A stretch of DNA of 64,000 bases from Paenibacillus_AA sp045062745 (GTDB taxonomy: Bacteria > Bacillota > Bacilli > Paenibacillales > NBRC-103111), in the NCBI RefSeq assembly GCF_045062745.1, contig NZ_JBJGED010000015.1, positions 116,780 to 180,779 on the forward strand, read 5' to 3'. The position numbers and the translations under genes were made by a program. The notes below the pieces were generated by a model. The model saw only the letters and a program-made list of their open reading frames with translations. It was not told the DNA's origin and searched no databases. Shown in pieces: positions 1-7,905 of this stretch (its first letter is position 1; each line of letters starts with the position of its first letter).

Positions 1-594
1 GGCCTTGTCGGCGACGGCCAGGAACTCATCCCAAGTTTTCGGCACTTCTACGCCCAAGTCTTTGAAAATTTTCTTGTTGTAAAAGAGGCCTTCCACAAAG
101 CCCGCGGTCGGCAGCCCGTAGATTTTGCCGTCCACCGTGAATTCGTCGAGATTGAAAAACTTATCCTTCAATCCGAGCTCGGTCAGAATCGGGGTCAAAT
201 CGAGCAGCCGGTTCGCCTTGGCATACTTCTGCGTGTCGGTGCCCCCGAACAGGTCGAAGATTTTCGGCGGTGAGCCCGCCGCCATCTCGGCCGGAAGCTT
301 TTCGAAGCGGTTGACCTTGTCTTCCACGCCTTCCAGCTCGATTTTGAGGCCTGGCACGTTCGCTTCGGTCTTCTTGGCCACGTCCTCCAGAAGCTTGAGT
401 CTCAGCTTGGCGTCGTCCCGGACTTGCGTGTGACGCAGCGAGATCGTGAAAGGTTTGACATCCGGTGCTTTGGTCGCGCCGCCCGGCGTACTCGTCGTAC
501 CCGCATTGCCCGTTTGTTCCTTGCCGCATGCGGTCAGCACCGTAGACAACAGCAAGACGCTGGACAGCACGGCCACTGTTACTTTGGTTTTCAT
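1..594 (-). CDS. Extracellular solute-binding lipoprotein (sugar ABC type), C terminus cut by window edge
   Basis: Read on the minus strand from an ATG at 592-594 preceded by a GGAGGGTC ribosome site. About 198 residues are visible before the left edge. The N terminus is a lipoprotein signal ending in a lipobox (LSTVLTAC), so the mature protein should be anchored to the outer face of the membrane. A Thr/Gly-rich linker follows, then a fold typical of family 1 solute-binding proteins, with the sequences FDLFGGTDTQKYA and DGKIYGLPTAGFVEGLFYNK. These motifs are usual in sugar-binding components of ABC importers; the substrate cannot be named. The gene is divergent from the two-component operon at 840, and the 595-839 gap carries that operon's control region. 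Permease genes, if linked, lie outside the window. Confidence 0.85.
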   Translation of the reverse strand, partial: MKTKVTVAVLSSVLLLSTVLTACGKEQTGNAGTTSTPGGATKAPDVKPFTISLRHTQVRDDAKLRLKLLEDVAKKTEANVPGLKIELEGVEDKVNRFEKLPAEMAAGSPPKIFDLFGGTDTQKYAKANRLLDLTPILTELGLKDKFFNLDEFTVDGKIYGLPTAGFVEGLFYNKKIFKDLGVEVPKTWDEFLAVADKA

Positions 595-737
595 CTTCCT
601 TGACCCTCCGTTTAGATGAAGTGTTAACGCGCTTTACCCTTTTTATTATAGGGAGCTCGCTCTCCGTCCGGCAGGTTCTCATTTCCATCATGAGGGGATA
701 CAATCCTCTAATCCGCCGGACAAAATTTTATGTCCGC

Positions 738-790
738 TTAAGGTTGCCGCCGGTTTCTCTAAAAGTAGGTTAAGGTTCGTGAGCTATAAT
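738..790 (+). promoter_or_regulatory. Promoter of the two-component operon with TTAAGGTT direct repeats
   Basis: TTAAGGTT occurs at 738-745 and 770-777, with a weaker CTAAAAGT at 759-766 exactly 11 bp before the second copy. A TATAAT -10 element lies at 785-790, 7 bp after the last repeat, and no good -35 hexamer is present. Direct repeats with an 11-bp period in place of a -35 are typical of promoters activated by OmpR/PhoB-family regulators. The same arrangement recurs at 2984-3026, which suggests autoregulation by the product of the next gene. Confidence 0.6.
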
Positions 791-839
791 GGGGCGAATA
801 TCTATGGACTTTATTTTTGCCGAAGGAGCTACATAAACC

Positions 840-1514
840 ATGAAAGTGTTGATCGTCGAAGACGAGCTTCCGCTGCTGGACTCGATCGCCCAGCTGTTCC
901 GCGAGGAAGGGTACGATGTGGACACCGCGACGGCGGGCGATGAAGGGCTCATCTATGCGGAGACCGGTATCTATGACTTGCTTGTCCTGGACATCATGCT
1001 GCCGGAGCTGAGCGGGCTGCGGCTGCTTCAGAGAATACGGGAACGATCGCTCGCGACCCCGACCTTGCTGCTGACGGCCAAGGATAGCGTTGAGGACCGG
1101 GTAAAAGGGCTGAACGCGGGCGCCGACGACTATGTGGTCAAACCGTTCGCCGTGCCGGAGCTGCTGGCCAGAGCCCGGGCGCTGCTGCGCAGGAAGCCGC
1201 AAGCCGGAACGGAAAGCGAGTTCACCTACGACGTCCTAAGAATCGAGCCGCAGCAATCCGACGCCTGGTATGCGGATACGCTGCTCCAGCTGTCGGCCAA
1301 GGAATACGAGCTCTTGCAGTACTTCGTCCGCAACCGGGAACAGATCGTGACGCGCGAGCAGCTGTTCGACCGCGTCTGGGGACTGGATTCCGAGGCGGGC
1401 TTGAATCTAGTGGACCTGTACGTCCATTATTTGCGCAAAAAACTGGCGGCTGCCGGCTGCCAAGGATGGATTCGCACCGTCCGGGGCGTCGGCTTCATGC
1501 TGAGGAGGAATTGA
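840..1514 (+). CDS. OmpR/PhoB-family response regulator
   Basis: The 224-residue product has an N-terminal receiver domain (about 1-115) and a C-terminal winged-helix DNA-binding domain (about 125-222). The acidic pocket is visible in VEDE, the phosphoacceptor is D51 in LVLDIMLPE, and the switch residues are T79 (LLTAKD) and K101 (VVKPF). The C-terminal part has the usual LSAKEYELL and RTVRGVGF motifs. The ATG follows a GAAGGAG ribosome site. The partner kinase begins 1 bp after the stop, so the two are co-transcribed. Direct TTAAGGTT repeats upstream of this gene and of the secreted protein gene at 3091 suggest that both are targets. The signal sensed is unknown. Confidence 0.95.
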   Translation: MKVLIVEDELPLLDSIAQLFREEGYDVDTATAGDEGLIYAETGIYDLLVLDIMLPELSGLRLLQRIRERSLATPTLLLTAKDSVEDRVKGLNAGADDYVVKPFAVPELLARARALLRRKPQAGTESEFTYDVLRIEPQQSDAWYADTLLQLSAKEYELLQYFVRNREQIVTREQLFDRVWGLDSEAGLNLVDLYVHYLRKKLAAAGCQGWIRTVRGVGFMLRRN

Positions 1515-1515
1515 C

Positions 1516-2958
1516 GTGTTCCGCCAAACGAAAACGCGGCTCGCCATCAGCTACGCGGCTCTATTCTTGTTGATCTTGTCCGCCTTGGGAGCCGCCATCT
1601 ATGTCTTCGTACAGAACCACTTGCTATCGAAGGTGGACGAGGTGCTTACGGAGCAAATTCGAGTCGACAGTCCCATCGGCGGGAGCGTCTCGATCTCGGC
1701 TCAAGGCGTCGAGGCCCTCCCGACCGAAGGGACCGTCTCCGTTCCCACGATCCTCCCGATCGCCGCGATCAAGCCGGCCGCCATCGTGATGGATCCGCGC
1801 ATCTTCCTAGTTTACAAGAGCACGAATGGCGCCCTTCTGACCTCGATCGCCAACAACATGGAGCTCGAGCCCGACACGCTCGACGCGATGCTCGCGGAGG
1901 CGGATGAACGCTCGCTCAGCACCGTACGCGTCGGGGGCCACAGCTACCGGATCAGCGCGCTGCCGGTTCAACTTCCGGTGATGCCAGCAGCCAGCTTCCA
2001 GATGAATGCGACCAAAATTAAAACCGACATCTTAAGTGGGACAAGCGCCTCTATCAACGGGACGAACACCCCAAGCATTACAAGCTTCAGTGGCACTGGC
2101 GCCGTTGCCGTAGCGGAGGTCACTTCGTCCTACGCCGTCATGAGCATCGATTCGGAGATGAACATGCTGAGGAGCCTGCTCATGGTGCTCGCGATCGCGG
2201 GCGGTGTCGGCTGTATCCTCGTCGTGCTGGCCGGCTACTATATGGCGGGCCGGGCGCTGGTGCCGATCCGGAACGCCTGGGAGCGCCAGCAGCAGTTCGT
2301 GGCGGACGCGTCCCATGAGTTGCGGACGCCCCTCGCGGTCATGGGGGCGAACGCCGAGATGCTGCTGCGCCACCCCGACCATACGATCGAGCAGGAGAGC
2401 CATGTCATCGCTCCCATCCTGAAAGAGATTCGGCGGCTCTCGAAGCTCGTTACCCAACTGCTCACTTTGGCGCGTTCGGACTCCAATCAGCTGGAGCTGC
2501 ACCGTGTCCCGCTCCTGTTGAACGAACAATGGGCCGAGTCCGCCGAGACGTTCCGTCCGCTCTGCGAGATGAAGTCCATATCGCTCGAGACCGACTTGCA
2601 AGCTCCCCTGCCATTCCACGGAGATGAAGAGCGGCTGCGACAATTGCTCGTCATTTTGCTGGACAATGCGGTCAAGCATACCCCTTCTGGCGGCACGATC
2701 CGCGTCGCCTGCTCCCGAACCGGCTCCCTGATCCGATGTATGGTCTCGGATACGGGAAGGGGCATTCCGCCACAAGATTTGCCCCGTATCTTCGACCGGT
2801 TCTTCCGAGGAGATAAGGCGCGTTCCCGGACCGACGGGGGGACCGGGCTCGGCCTCACGATCGCCCAGTGGATCGTCGAGAAACATGGCGGCACGATCCA
2901 AGCTTCAAGCGTGCTGGGGCAAGGGACGGTCATGACGATTCAGTTTCCGGCGAAATGA
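1516..2958 (+). CDS. Membrane sensor histidine kinase
   Basis: A GTG start 1 nt after the regulator's stop gives a 480-residue protein. One membrane helix lies near residues 10-32 and a second near 218-245. The roughly 185-residue segment between them is extracellular, so a signal from outside the cell is likely. The H-box DASHELRTPL carries the phosphorylated His at residue 267, followed by N-box (LLDNAVKHTP), G1 (DTGRGIP) and G2 (GGTGLGLTIA) motifs of the HATPase domain. The external segment is Ala/Ser/Thr-rich and resembles no sensor domain I recognise. The protein should autophosphorylate and pass phosphate to the regulator at 840. Confidence 0.94.
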   Translation: MFRQTKTRLAISYAALFLLILSALGAAIYVFVQNHLLSKVDEVLTEQIRVDSPIGGSVSISAQGVEALPTEGTVSVPTILPIAAIKPAAIVMDPRIFLVYKSTNGALLTSIANNMELEPDTLDAMLAEADERSLSTVRVGGHSYRISALPVQLPVMPAASFQMNATKIKTDILSGTSASINGTNTPSITSFSGTGAVAVAEVTSSYAVMSIDSEMNMLRSLLMVLAIAGGVGCILVVLAGYYMAGRALVPIRNAWERQQQFVADASHELRTPLAVMGANAEMLLRHPDHTIEQESHVIAPILKEIRRLSKLVTQLLTLARSDSNQLELHRVPLLLNEQWAESAETFRPLCEMKSISLETDLQAPLPFHGDEERLRQLLVILLDNAVKHTPSGGTIRVACSRTGSLIRCMVSDTGRGIPPQDLPRIFDRFFRGDKARSRTDGGTGLGLTIAQWIVEKHGGTIQASSVLGQGTVMTIQFPAK

Positions 2959-2983
2959 CGACACCGGCTCCTCAAAAAAAACA

Positions 2984-3026
2984 TTAAGGTTGTTCAAAAA
3001 AATGCTTAAGCTTGATACGCCATAAT
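2984..3026 (+). promoter_or_regulatory. Promoter of the secreted repeat protein with TTAAGGTT/TTAAGCTT repeats
   Basis: TTAAGGTT at 2984-2991 and TTAAGCTT at 3006-3013 are exactly 22 bp apart (two 11-bp steps). A CATAAT -10-like element at 3021-3026 begins 7 bp after the second repeat. Spacing and orientation match the site at 738-790, so the response regulator at 840 probably activates this promoter. Confidence 0.6.
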
Positions 3027-3090
3027 GGGTCATGTCGGCGGGATACCCGCTCGGACAAAAATCCGATTGAGAGAAAGAAGGTTAGAACAG

Positions 3091-4455
3091 ATGAACAAAA
3101 AAACAAAAGGCTGGATGGCGCTGGGCGTAACGGCGGTACTCGCGGCGGCCCTCCCGATGGGAGCGAATGCAGCGGAAGTCAAAACGGGCGGAGGCGCGAG
3201 CAGCTTGGCGATATCCGTGAAGCCGATCGCCTTGTCGAAGGATCAAGCGATCTTGCCGGGGAAGGCAGCTGTGGCCGGTTCCATCACCAGTGTCCGCATC
3301 GGGGCGCCGGCCGAGATCGCCAAGCTGCTGGGCATGGACGGCGAAGCGCTCGGCAAGGAGCTCGCATCCGGCAAATCGCTGCTGGAGATCGCGGAGAGCC
3401 GCGGCGTAAGCAAGGAAGCGTTGATCGAGGCGCAAGTGAGCCTGCTCGCCAAGCCGCTGGAGGAAGCGGTGAAGGCCGGCAAGCTAACACAGGAGAAAGC
3501 CGATCAACTGAAGGCGGACTTGGCCAAGCATGCCGAAGCGATGATTACAGCCAAAGGCAACGCTCCGTTCACCATGGCTCTACCGGCAGCACCGTTAACC
3601 GGTGGCGAGGGCCCGACCTTCTCCGTGCAGATCGGCGCGGATCAAGAGCTGCTCAGCTTCCTTGGGCTGGATGAAGCGGCGTTCGCTTCGGAGATCAAGA
3701 GCGGCAAGACAATTCTGGAGATCGCAGAAGCGAAGGGCATTACGAAGGAGCAGCTCGTCGAGTTCGAGACGAAGCGCTTCAATGCGAGAATCGATCAAGC
3801 GGTAAAAGACGGCCATATGACGGAAGAGCAAGCCGCCAAGGCGAAAGAGGCGTTCTCCAAGCGCGCGGAACAAGGTTTCGACGGCAAGGGAGCGATCATG
3901 ATGCCGGCAATCGGGGTGGACGGTGTGAAGGGCAGCATACGCGTGTTCAACGGGGGCCCATTGGCGGAGCTGACTCCTTCGGGCGAACTGCCTGAATTAC
4001 CTATGATGAAGGACCATGCGATTGCCGTGAGCCTATTGCCGGACGATGAGCTGTTAAGCTTCCTCGGGATCGATAAAGAGACGTTCCAAGAGGAAATGAA
4101 GAACGGCAAGACGCTGCTCGAGATCGCCGAGTCCAAGGGCATCACGAAAGAGCAATTAATAGAGTTCCAAACAAAGCAATTCAATGCGAAAATCGACGAA
4201 GCCGTAAAGAACGGCGCATTGTCGGAAGAAGAAGCGGCGAAGATCAAGGAGACCTTCTCGGCCGGCGCGGAGCAGCGCCTGAGCGGGGGTCCGTTCGCTC
4301 TTCCGCTTCATATTCAGCGAATGGATCGCGTCGAACTGAACGATGAAGCCTATGAAGCCGGTGAGGCCGGTGTCCTGCTTCCGGCTCTCCCGCTGGAAGG
4401 CCAGGCCACCTTCTTCTCGACCTTCACAACACCAGCCGCAGATTTGCAGGCTTAG
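3091..4455 (+). CDS. Secreted protein with three degenerate ~75-residue repeats
   Basis: The start is the ATG at 3091; the frame is open further upstream, but only this start gives a clean signal peptide (charged n-region MNKKTK, hydrophobic core, cleavage after GANA near residue 27). The 454-residue product contains three related segments at about 78-152, 187-262 and 320-396. Each has a hydrophobic start (LLSFLGID-like), a core such as LLEIAESKGITKEQLIEF, then an acidic-basic helical tail ending in AEQ. Between repeats lie Pro/Gly-rich linkers. The repeats look helical and resemble small secreted helical domains of Firmicutes, but I cannot assign a function. Binding of a ligand or wall component, or a chaperone role under envelope stress, is inference only. 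Control by the adjacent two-component system is suggested by the shared promoter motif. Confidence 0.8.
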   Translation: MNKKTKGWMALGVTAVLAAALPMGANAAEVKTGGGASSLAISVKPIALSKDQAILPGKAAVAGSITSVRIGAPAEIAKLLGMDGEALGKELASGKSLLEIAESRGVSKEALIEAQVSLLAKPLEEAVKAGKLTQEKADQLKADLAKHAEAMITAKGNAPFTMALPAAPLTGGEGPTFSVQIGADQELLSFLGLDEAAFASEIKSGKTILEIAEAKGITKEQLVEFETKRFNARIDQAVKDGHMTEEQAAKAKEAFSKRAEQGFDGKGAIMMPAIGVDGVKGSIRVFNGGPLAELTPSGELPELPMMKDHAIAVSLLPDDELLSFLGIDKETFQEEMKNGKTLLEIAESKGITKEQLIEFQTKQFNAKIDEAVKNGALSEEEAAKIKETFSAGAEQRLSGGPFALPLHIQRMDRVELNDEAYEAGEAGVLLPALPLEGQATFFSTFTTPAADLQA

Positions 4456-4473
4456 CAAAGTCCATACTTAAGC

Positions 4474-4520
4474 AAAAATCCCGACAGGGGCCTCTTAGAG
4501 AGGTTGAGTCGGGATTTTTA
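4474..4520. terminator. Bidirectional terminator between convergent genes
   Basis: AAAAATCCCGAC at 4474-4485 pairs with GTCGGGATTTTT at 4508-4519. A-rich and T-rich flanks give a U-tract on either strand, so it can serve both the gene ending at 4455 and the nitroreductase gene ending at 4530. Confidence 0.85.
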
Positions 4521-4529
4521 CGTCTATAC

Positions 4530-5168
4530 CTAGAAGCCGTTCCACACCGTGATCTCCTCGACCTTGAAGCGCGGGGAGGAATAGGCCGGTTTCAGTGCCT
4601 TCCCGATTGTAACGAGCATGATAGGCAAATATCGGGACGGGATGTGAAACTCCTCCACGAGCTTCGCCGGGTTGTAGCCGCCCATCGGGCACGTGTCGTA
4701 GCCCTTCGCCTTCGCCGCCAGCATCAATTGCATCGCAGCAAGCGAGGCGTTGCGGATCGCTTCGTCTCGGCCTACCTGCGGGGACGACTTGTAGACACCC
4801 TGAATTTGCCCGACCAGCGTGTTCTTCAGCTCCTCGCTGATCGCCCCGGCCTTAACCGCGCCGCTGTAGAGGGGCTCCGCGTGCCGGTGGGCCTCCAAGT
4901 CGCCGAGGACGGCGACGACGACGGACGCGTCCACAACTTGCTTCTGGTTGTTCGCGATCGGCAGCAGCGCCTGCTTCTTCCCCGGGTCCTCGATCACAAG
5001 AAATTTCCAATGCTGCAAGTTCCATGAGGAGGGCGCTTTGCCGGCCATCTCCAGAATCTCCATCAAATCCGCCCGGCTGATGCGGTGATTAGGATCGTAA
5101 TGCTTGACCGCATGCCGTTCGTTCACGACCGCGGTGAAGGAATGCTCCATCGTGCTTGTGTTGGCCAT
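4530..5168 (-). CDS. Nitroreductase-family NAD(P)H:flavin oxidoreductase
   Basis: The 212-residue product fits the FMN-dependent nitroreductase family. It shows the N-terminal RHAVKHYDPNHRIS motif that binds FMN phosphate, the APSSWNLQHWKFLVIED segment, a central NASLAAMQLMLAAKAKGYDTCPMGGY stretch split around residue 150, and a C-terminal GKALKP turn. The frame stays open to 5207, but the ATG at 5166-5168 has an AGGAG site 9 nt upstream and is the better start. Such enzymes use NAD(P)H to reduce quinones, nitroaromatics or flavins in the cytoplasm; the natural substrate is unknown. It is convergent with the secreted repeat gene and shares its terminator. Confidence 0.88.
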   Translation of the reverse strand: MANTSTMEHSFTAVVNERHAVKHYDPNHRISRADLMEILEMAGKAPSSWNLQHWKFLVIEDPGKKQALLPIANNQKQVVDASVVVAVLGDLEAHRHAEPLYSGAVKAGAISEELKNTLVGQIQGVYKSSPQVGRDEAIRNASLAAMQLMLAAKAKGYDTCPMGGYNPAKLVEEFHIPSRYLPIMLVTIGKALKPAYSSPRFKVEEITVWNGF

Positions 5169-5311
5169 GAGTTCGTGCTCCTGTCGCGTGGAATAGGGAG
5201 GATCCAATGAGTCCTTTATGCAGATCGAACCTCTATAGTGTGCGACAGGCCTTTGAAGAATATTGATGCTCCAGAAAGAACAACAGTTTGTTATTTATTT
5301 CCACCACCGCC

Positions 5312-7171
5312 CTACTGGGCAGCTCCTCCGGCCTTCTTGGCGGCTTTCTCATTTAATTGATTCATGACGCTTTGGTAATCCGGATTTTGTTTTACTTCGT
5401 TCACGACGATGTCCCACTGATCGAGCGGCAGGGCGCCCAGGATAATTTTGATCTTTGTCTCGTACAGCTTCTTGTTCGTGTCGGCCAGCTTCGCGCTCAG
5501 CTCGTTCGTGAACAATCCCAGCGTAGGATCCTGCAGCGATTCCGTACCGATCTCCTCCCTCAGCTGCCATGGCGCCTCCAGGTCTGTCCGGGTAGAATGG
5601 AACCCGCCTCCACCCAGATACGGCTCCAGAGGCTTTAGAGCCTCGCGTTCGGCGGCCGGCAGCTCGCTGCGGCCGAGCCACGCTTCCATCCAGGCGAGGA
5701 TGCGCCTTACCTTCGCCTCGGACAGCGCCTTTGGAATCGCGAAGACCCCGGAATGGCCTAGCGAGGCGGGCACCACGCGGGGACCGTCCGCCTTCGCCTG
5801 CAAATAGGGGATCGGGGTGAACACCGCCCCTTTGTATGCAGAGCTCAACTCCATGGTGGCCGCTTCTGCCGCTTGGCCGGTCATAGCGATGACGCCTGCC
5901 TTGTTCTCCATTGCAAGCCGTCTCGCCTGATCGGCATTCGCAACCGGGAAGTCTTTGGAGAGCAAGCCGTTCGCATAGATCCCATTCAGCCACTTGAGCG
6001 CTTCCTTCGTCCCGGGCTCGAGCCACGTATCGACGATCCGGCCGGACCTCGAGACATACCGTCCTCCGCTGGAATTGAAGACGTTCTCGACCCAAGCCAA
6101 ATCTCCCAACCCAATAGGGCTCGAGGAGGCAGTCAACCCGAGCGTATCGTGCTTGCCGTTGCCATCGGGATCTTTAACGACGAAAGCCTGCATCACTTGA
6201 GCGAGCTCGTCCATCGTGCGGGGCATGGCCAGCCCGAGGCGATCGAGCCAATCTTGGCGAATGGCGGGGAAGGCTCCGTCCGCCTTGTTCTGCAGCCGCG
6301 GGATGCCGTATACGCCCCCATCGTCAAGCGTCACTTCCGCTTCAAGCTCGCTCACCGCTTCTCGAAGGCGCGGGTAATCCTTCAAGAGCGGAGCCAAGTT
6401 CCAGAACACACTGGACGTCAAAGTTTTTTGCAGGAAGAACGGATCCGGGATGAGCAGCATGTCGGGCATATCGTTCGCCGCGATCATCAAATTGACCTTT
6501 TGCTGATAGTTCGGCAGCGGCATCGCATCCAGCTTCAGATGGAGTCCTGTCAACGCGCCGGCCGCCTTCGCCAATCGCTCCTGCTGCTCGCTCTCGAACG
6601 ACTTGTCGATCGCGGCAACGACCCGTACATGCAACAGCGAGTCCGGCTCCCGCACTACAATCGTCTTGTTGTACTCGCGCCAGACGACTTCCCGGTTATC
6701 CGCTTCCGCGGCGAACCGAAGCGGAATGTACGCCGAATCGCCTACAAGGCGGGACACCGCCGGCATCGTTTGCGCGGCGCCGTTCACGGACGCGTAGTTA
6801 TGATCGAGCGGGAAGGTGAGCGACCCGCCGGTCTTCCGAGCAACGACGGACCGGGCCTGCTCGTCCCATTCGACCTTGTAGCCGAGACGTTCGAGCAGCG
6901 CGCGGGCCGGTACTAGCAACATGTCCTGCTCCACGACCACCCCCTGAGGAAACGCGATCGTTCCGGGTCCCTCCATCACGGTGAACGGCGCATACTGTTC
7001 AGGAGGAGTTATTACCGGTATGCTCTCCCAGGGGGACACCGGTCCGGCTGGCGTATCAGCCAGCGCCATCCCTCCCCCGGCCTGCAGCAAGACGGCCAAG
7101 GCCGCTCCGGTCAGGAGGACCCGCTGTTTATTCGTCTTTTTCCATTTATTCGACATTCCCGAACTCATCAT
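5312..7171 (-). CDS. Stalk-domain (copper amine oxidase N-like) plus solute-binding protein fusion
   Basis: The 619-residue product starts with a Sec signal peptide ending near ALADT. The next ~110 residues resemble two copies of the copper amine oxidase N-terminal-like (stalk) motif: VPARALLERLGYKVEWDE and IPLRFAAEA, each followed by short strands. The remainder is an extracellular family 1 solute-binding protein, recognisable from NDMPDMLLIPDPF, FPAIRQDWLDRLGL and FVVKDPDGNGKHDTLGL. A GTG 12 nt upstream lies too close to the ribosome site, so the ATG at 7169-7171 is preferred. There is no lipobox; the stalk domain may take over surface attachment. No permease genes are adjacent, so it may be an orphan binding protein. 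Confidence 0.85.
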   Translation of the reverse strand: MMSSGMSNKWKKTNKQRVLLTGAALAVLLQAGGGMALADTPAGPVSPWESIPVITPPEQYAPFTVMEGPGTIAFPQGVVVEQDMLLVPARALLERLGYKVEWDEQARSVVARKTGGSLTFPLDHNYASVNGAAQTMPAVSRLVGDSAYIPLRFAAEADNREVVWREYNKTIVVREPDSLLHVRVVAAIDKSFESEQQERLAKAAGALTGLHLKLDAMPLPNYQQKVNLMIAANDMPDMLLIPDPFFLQKTLTSSVFWNLAPLLKDYPRLREAVSELEAEVTLDDGGVYGIPRLQNKADGAFPAIRQDWLDRLGLAMPRTMDELAQVMQAFVVKDPDGNGKHDTLGLTASSSPIGLGDLAWVENVFNSSGGRYVSRSGRIVDTWLEPGTKEALKWLNGIYANGLLSKDFPVANADQARRLAMENKAGVIAMTGQAAEAATMELSSAYKGAVFTPIPYLQAKADGPRVVPASLGHSGVFAIPKALSEAKVRRILAWMEAWLGRSELPAAEREALKPLEPYLGGGGFHSTRTDLEAPWQLREEIGTESLQDPTLGLFTNELSAKLADTNKKLYETKIKIILGALPLDQWDIVVNEVKQNPDYQSVMNQLNEKAAKKAGGAAQ

Positions 7172-7313
7172 AATCTCTCCCACTCCTCCTCAATTCCAAC
7201 CTATATCTCCTTTATATAGACGAAGGGCGAGTGGAAAAGTTTCCACTCGCTCCCAATTATCCGCACGATATGCAGCTCCCCATACGCGCAGCGTGAATAC
7301 GGTTATGGTGACC

Positions 7314-7466
7314 TCAGTTCGCCTGAGCGTCTTGTGTATAGTACAGCACATTCAGCTTGCGACGCTTGATCTCGGCCAACAACAGCGAGATGAAATCCCG
7401 GTCCAGCTTCAAATCAATAGCCTTCAAGTAGGAATCGATCAGTGCCTCATTGCTTAATGATTTCAT
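7314..7466 (-). CDS. sda: Sda-type checkpoint inhibitor of sporulation kinase
   Basis: This 50-residue ORF has the start MKSLSNEALIDSYLKAI and the segment LDRDFISLLLAEIKRRKL. Those match the helical hairpin of Bacillus subtilis Sda (known pattern KLSDELLIESY ... NRDFIELIENEIKRRSL). Sda binds the KinA histidine-kinase dimer and blocks the phosphorelay to Spo0A when DNA replication is disturbed. The ATG at 7464-7466 follows GGGTGAT with a 5-nt spacer. A promoter and a DnaA-box cluster lie upstream, as in B. subtilis, where DnaA controls sda. The C terminus (VLYYTQDAQAN) is specific to this lineage. Confidence 0.9.
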   Translation of the reverse strand: MKSLSNEALIDSYLKAIDLKLDRDFISLLLAEIKRRKLNVLYYTQDAQAN

Positions 7467-7501
7467 AGCTTATCACCCAACTTCGTTTCCAAATTTTCTC
7501 T

Positions 7502-7530
7502 ATAGTAGCATGGACCTAAAATCGGAACAA
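7502..7530 (-). promoter_or_regulatory. Predicted sigma-A promoter of sda
   Basis: On the minus strand TTGTTC (7525-7530) and TACTAT (7502-7507) are separated by exactly 17 bp. Transcription would start about 30 nt before the sda ATG. Confidence 0.5.
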
Positions 7531-7553
7531 GCTGGACCCTGTCCACATTTCGA

Positions 7554-7638
7554 TGTGGATATCTTGTGAATACTTTGTTGACAAGTGTCATAACCTGTAT
7601 GCTATCAAGGTCGAATTTTGTGAATAAAGTTATTCACA
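7554..7638. promoter_or_regulatory. DnaA-box cluster upstream of sda
   Basis: Two perfect matches to the DnaA box TTATNCACA form an inverted pair: TGTGAATAA at 7619-7627 and TTATTCACA at 7630-7638, 2 bp apart. Two one-mismatch boxes lie nearer the promoter, TGTGGATAT at 7554-7562 and TGTGAATAC at 7565-7573, 11 bp apart. In B. subtilis, DnaA binding at sda couples the checkpoint to replication; the same logic is inferred here. Confidence 0.75.
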
Positions 7639-7704
7639 GGCGAGAATCCGCTTTTTCCCATAGAAAACTTTTATCACAATCTATGAATCTAGCAATTTCG
7701 ATTT

Positions 7705-7881
7705 TCACTCGACGACTTCCCACGTGACACTCAGCTGCTCGTCCAGCCATTTTCGCACATAGATCTCCACTACGGCTTCCAGCTCTTCTTCCGGCAAATC
7801 CGTCAGCTTCTTGTCGGGAATGTCGAGCCAAGCCTCCTTCATCTGCTCCGGGCCTATCGATAGGCTCACCTTTACTTTCAT
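7705..7881 (-). CDS. Small acidic hypothetical protein (58 aa)
   Basis: An ATG at 7879-7881 follows AGGAG with an 8-nt spacer, and the frame encodes 58 residues. The sequence is beta-start (MKVKVSLSIG) followed by an amphipathic helix (LPEEELEAVVEIYVRKWLDE) and a short C-terminal strand (SVTWEVVE). It is acidic, with no membrane segment or cysteine. I recognise no domain. The gene starts 24 bp after the stop of the CDF transporter gene on the same strand, so the two are probably co-transcribed, and it ends before the sda regulatory region. The strong ribosome site and good codon pattern support a real gene. Confidence 0.65.
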   Translation of the reverse strand: MKVKVSLSIGPEQMKEAWLDIPDKKLTDLPEEELEAVVEIYVRKWLDEQLSVTWEVVE

Positions 7882-7905
7882 CCGCTCATCTCCTAATCCG
7901 GTTTC

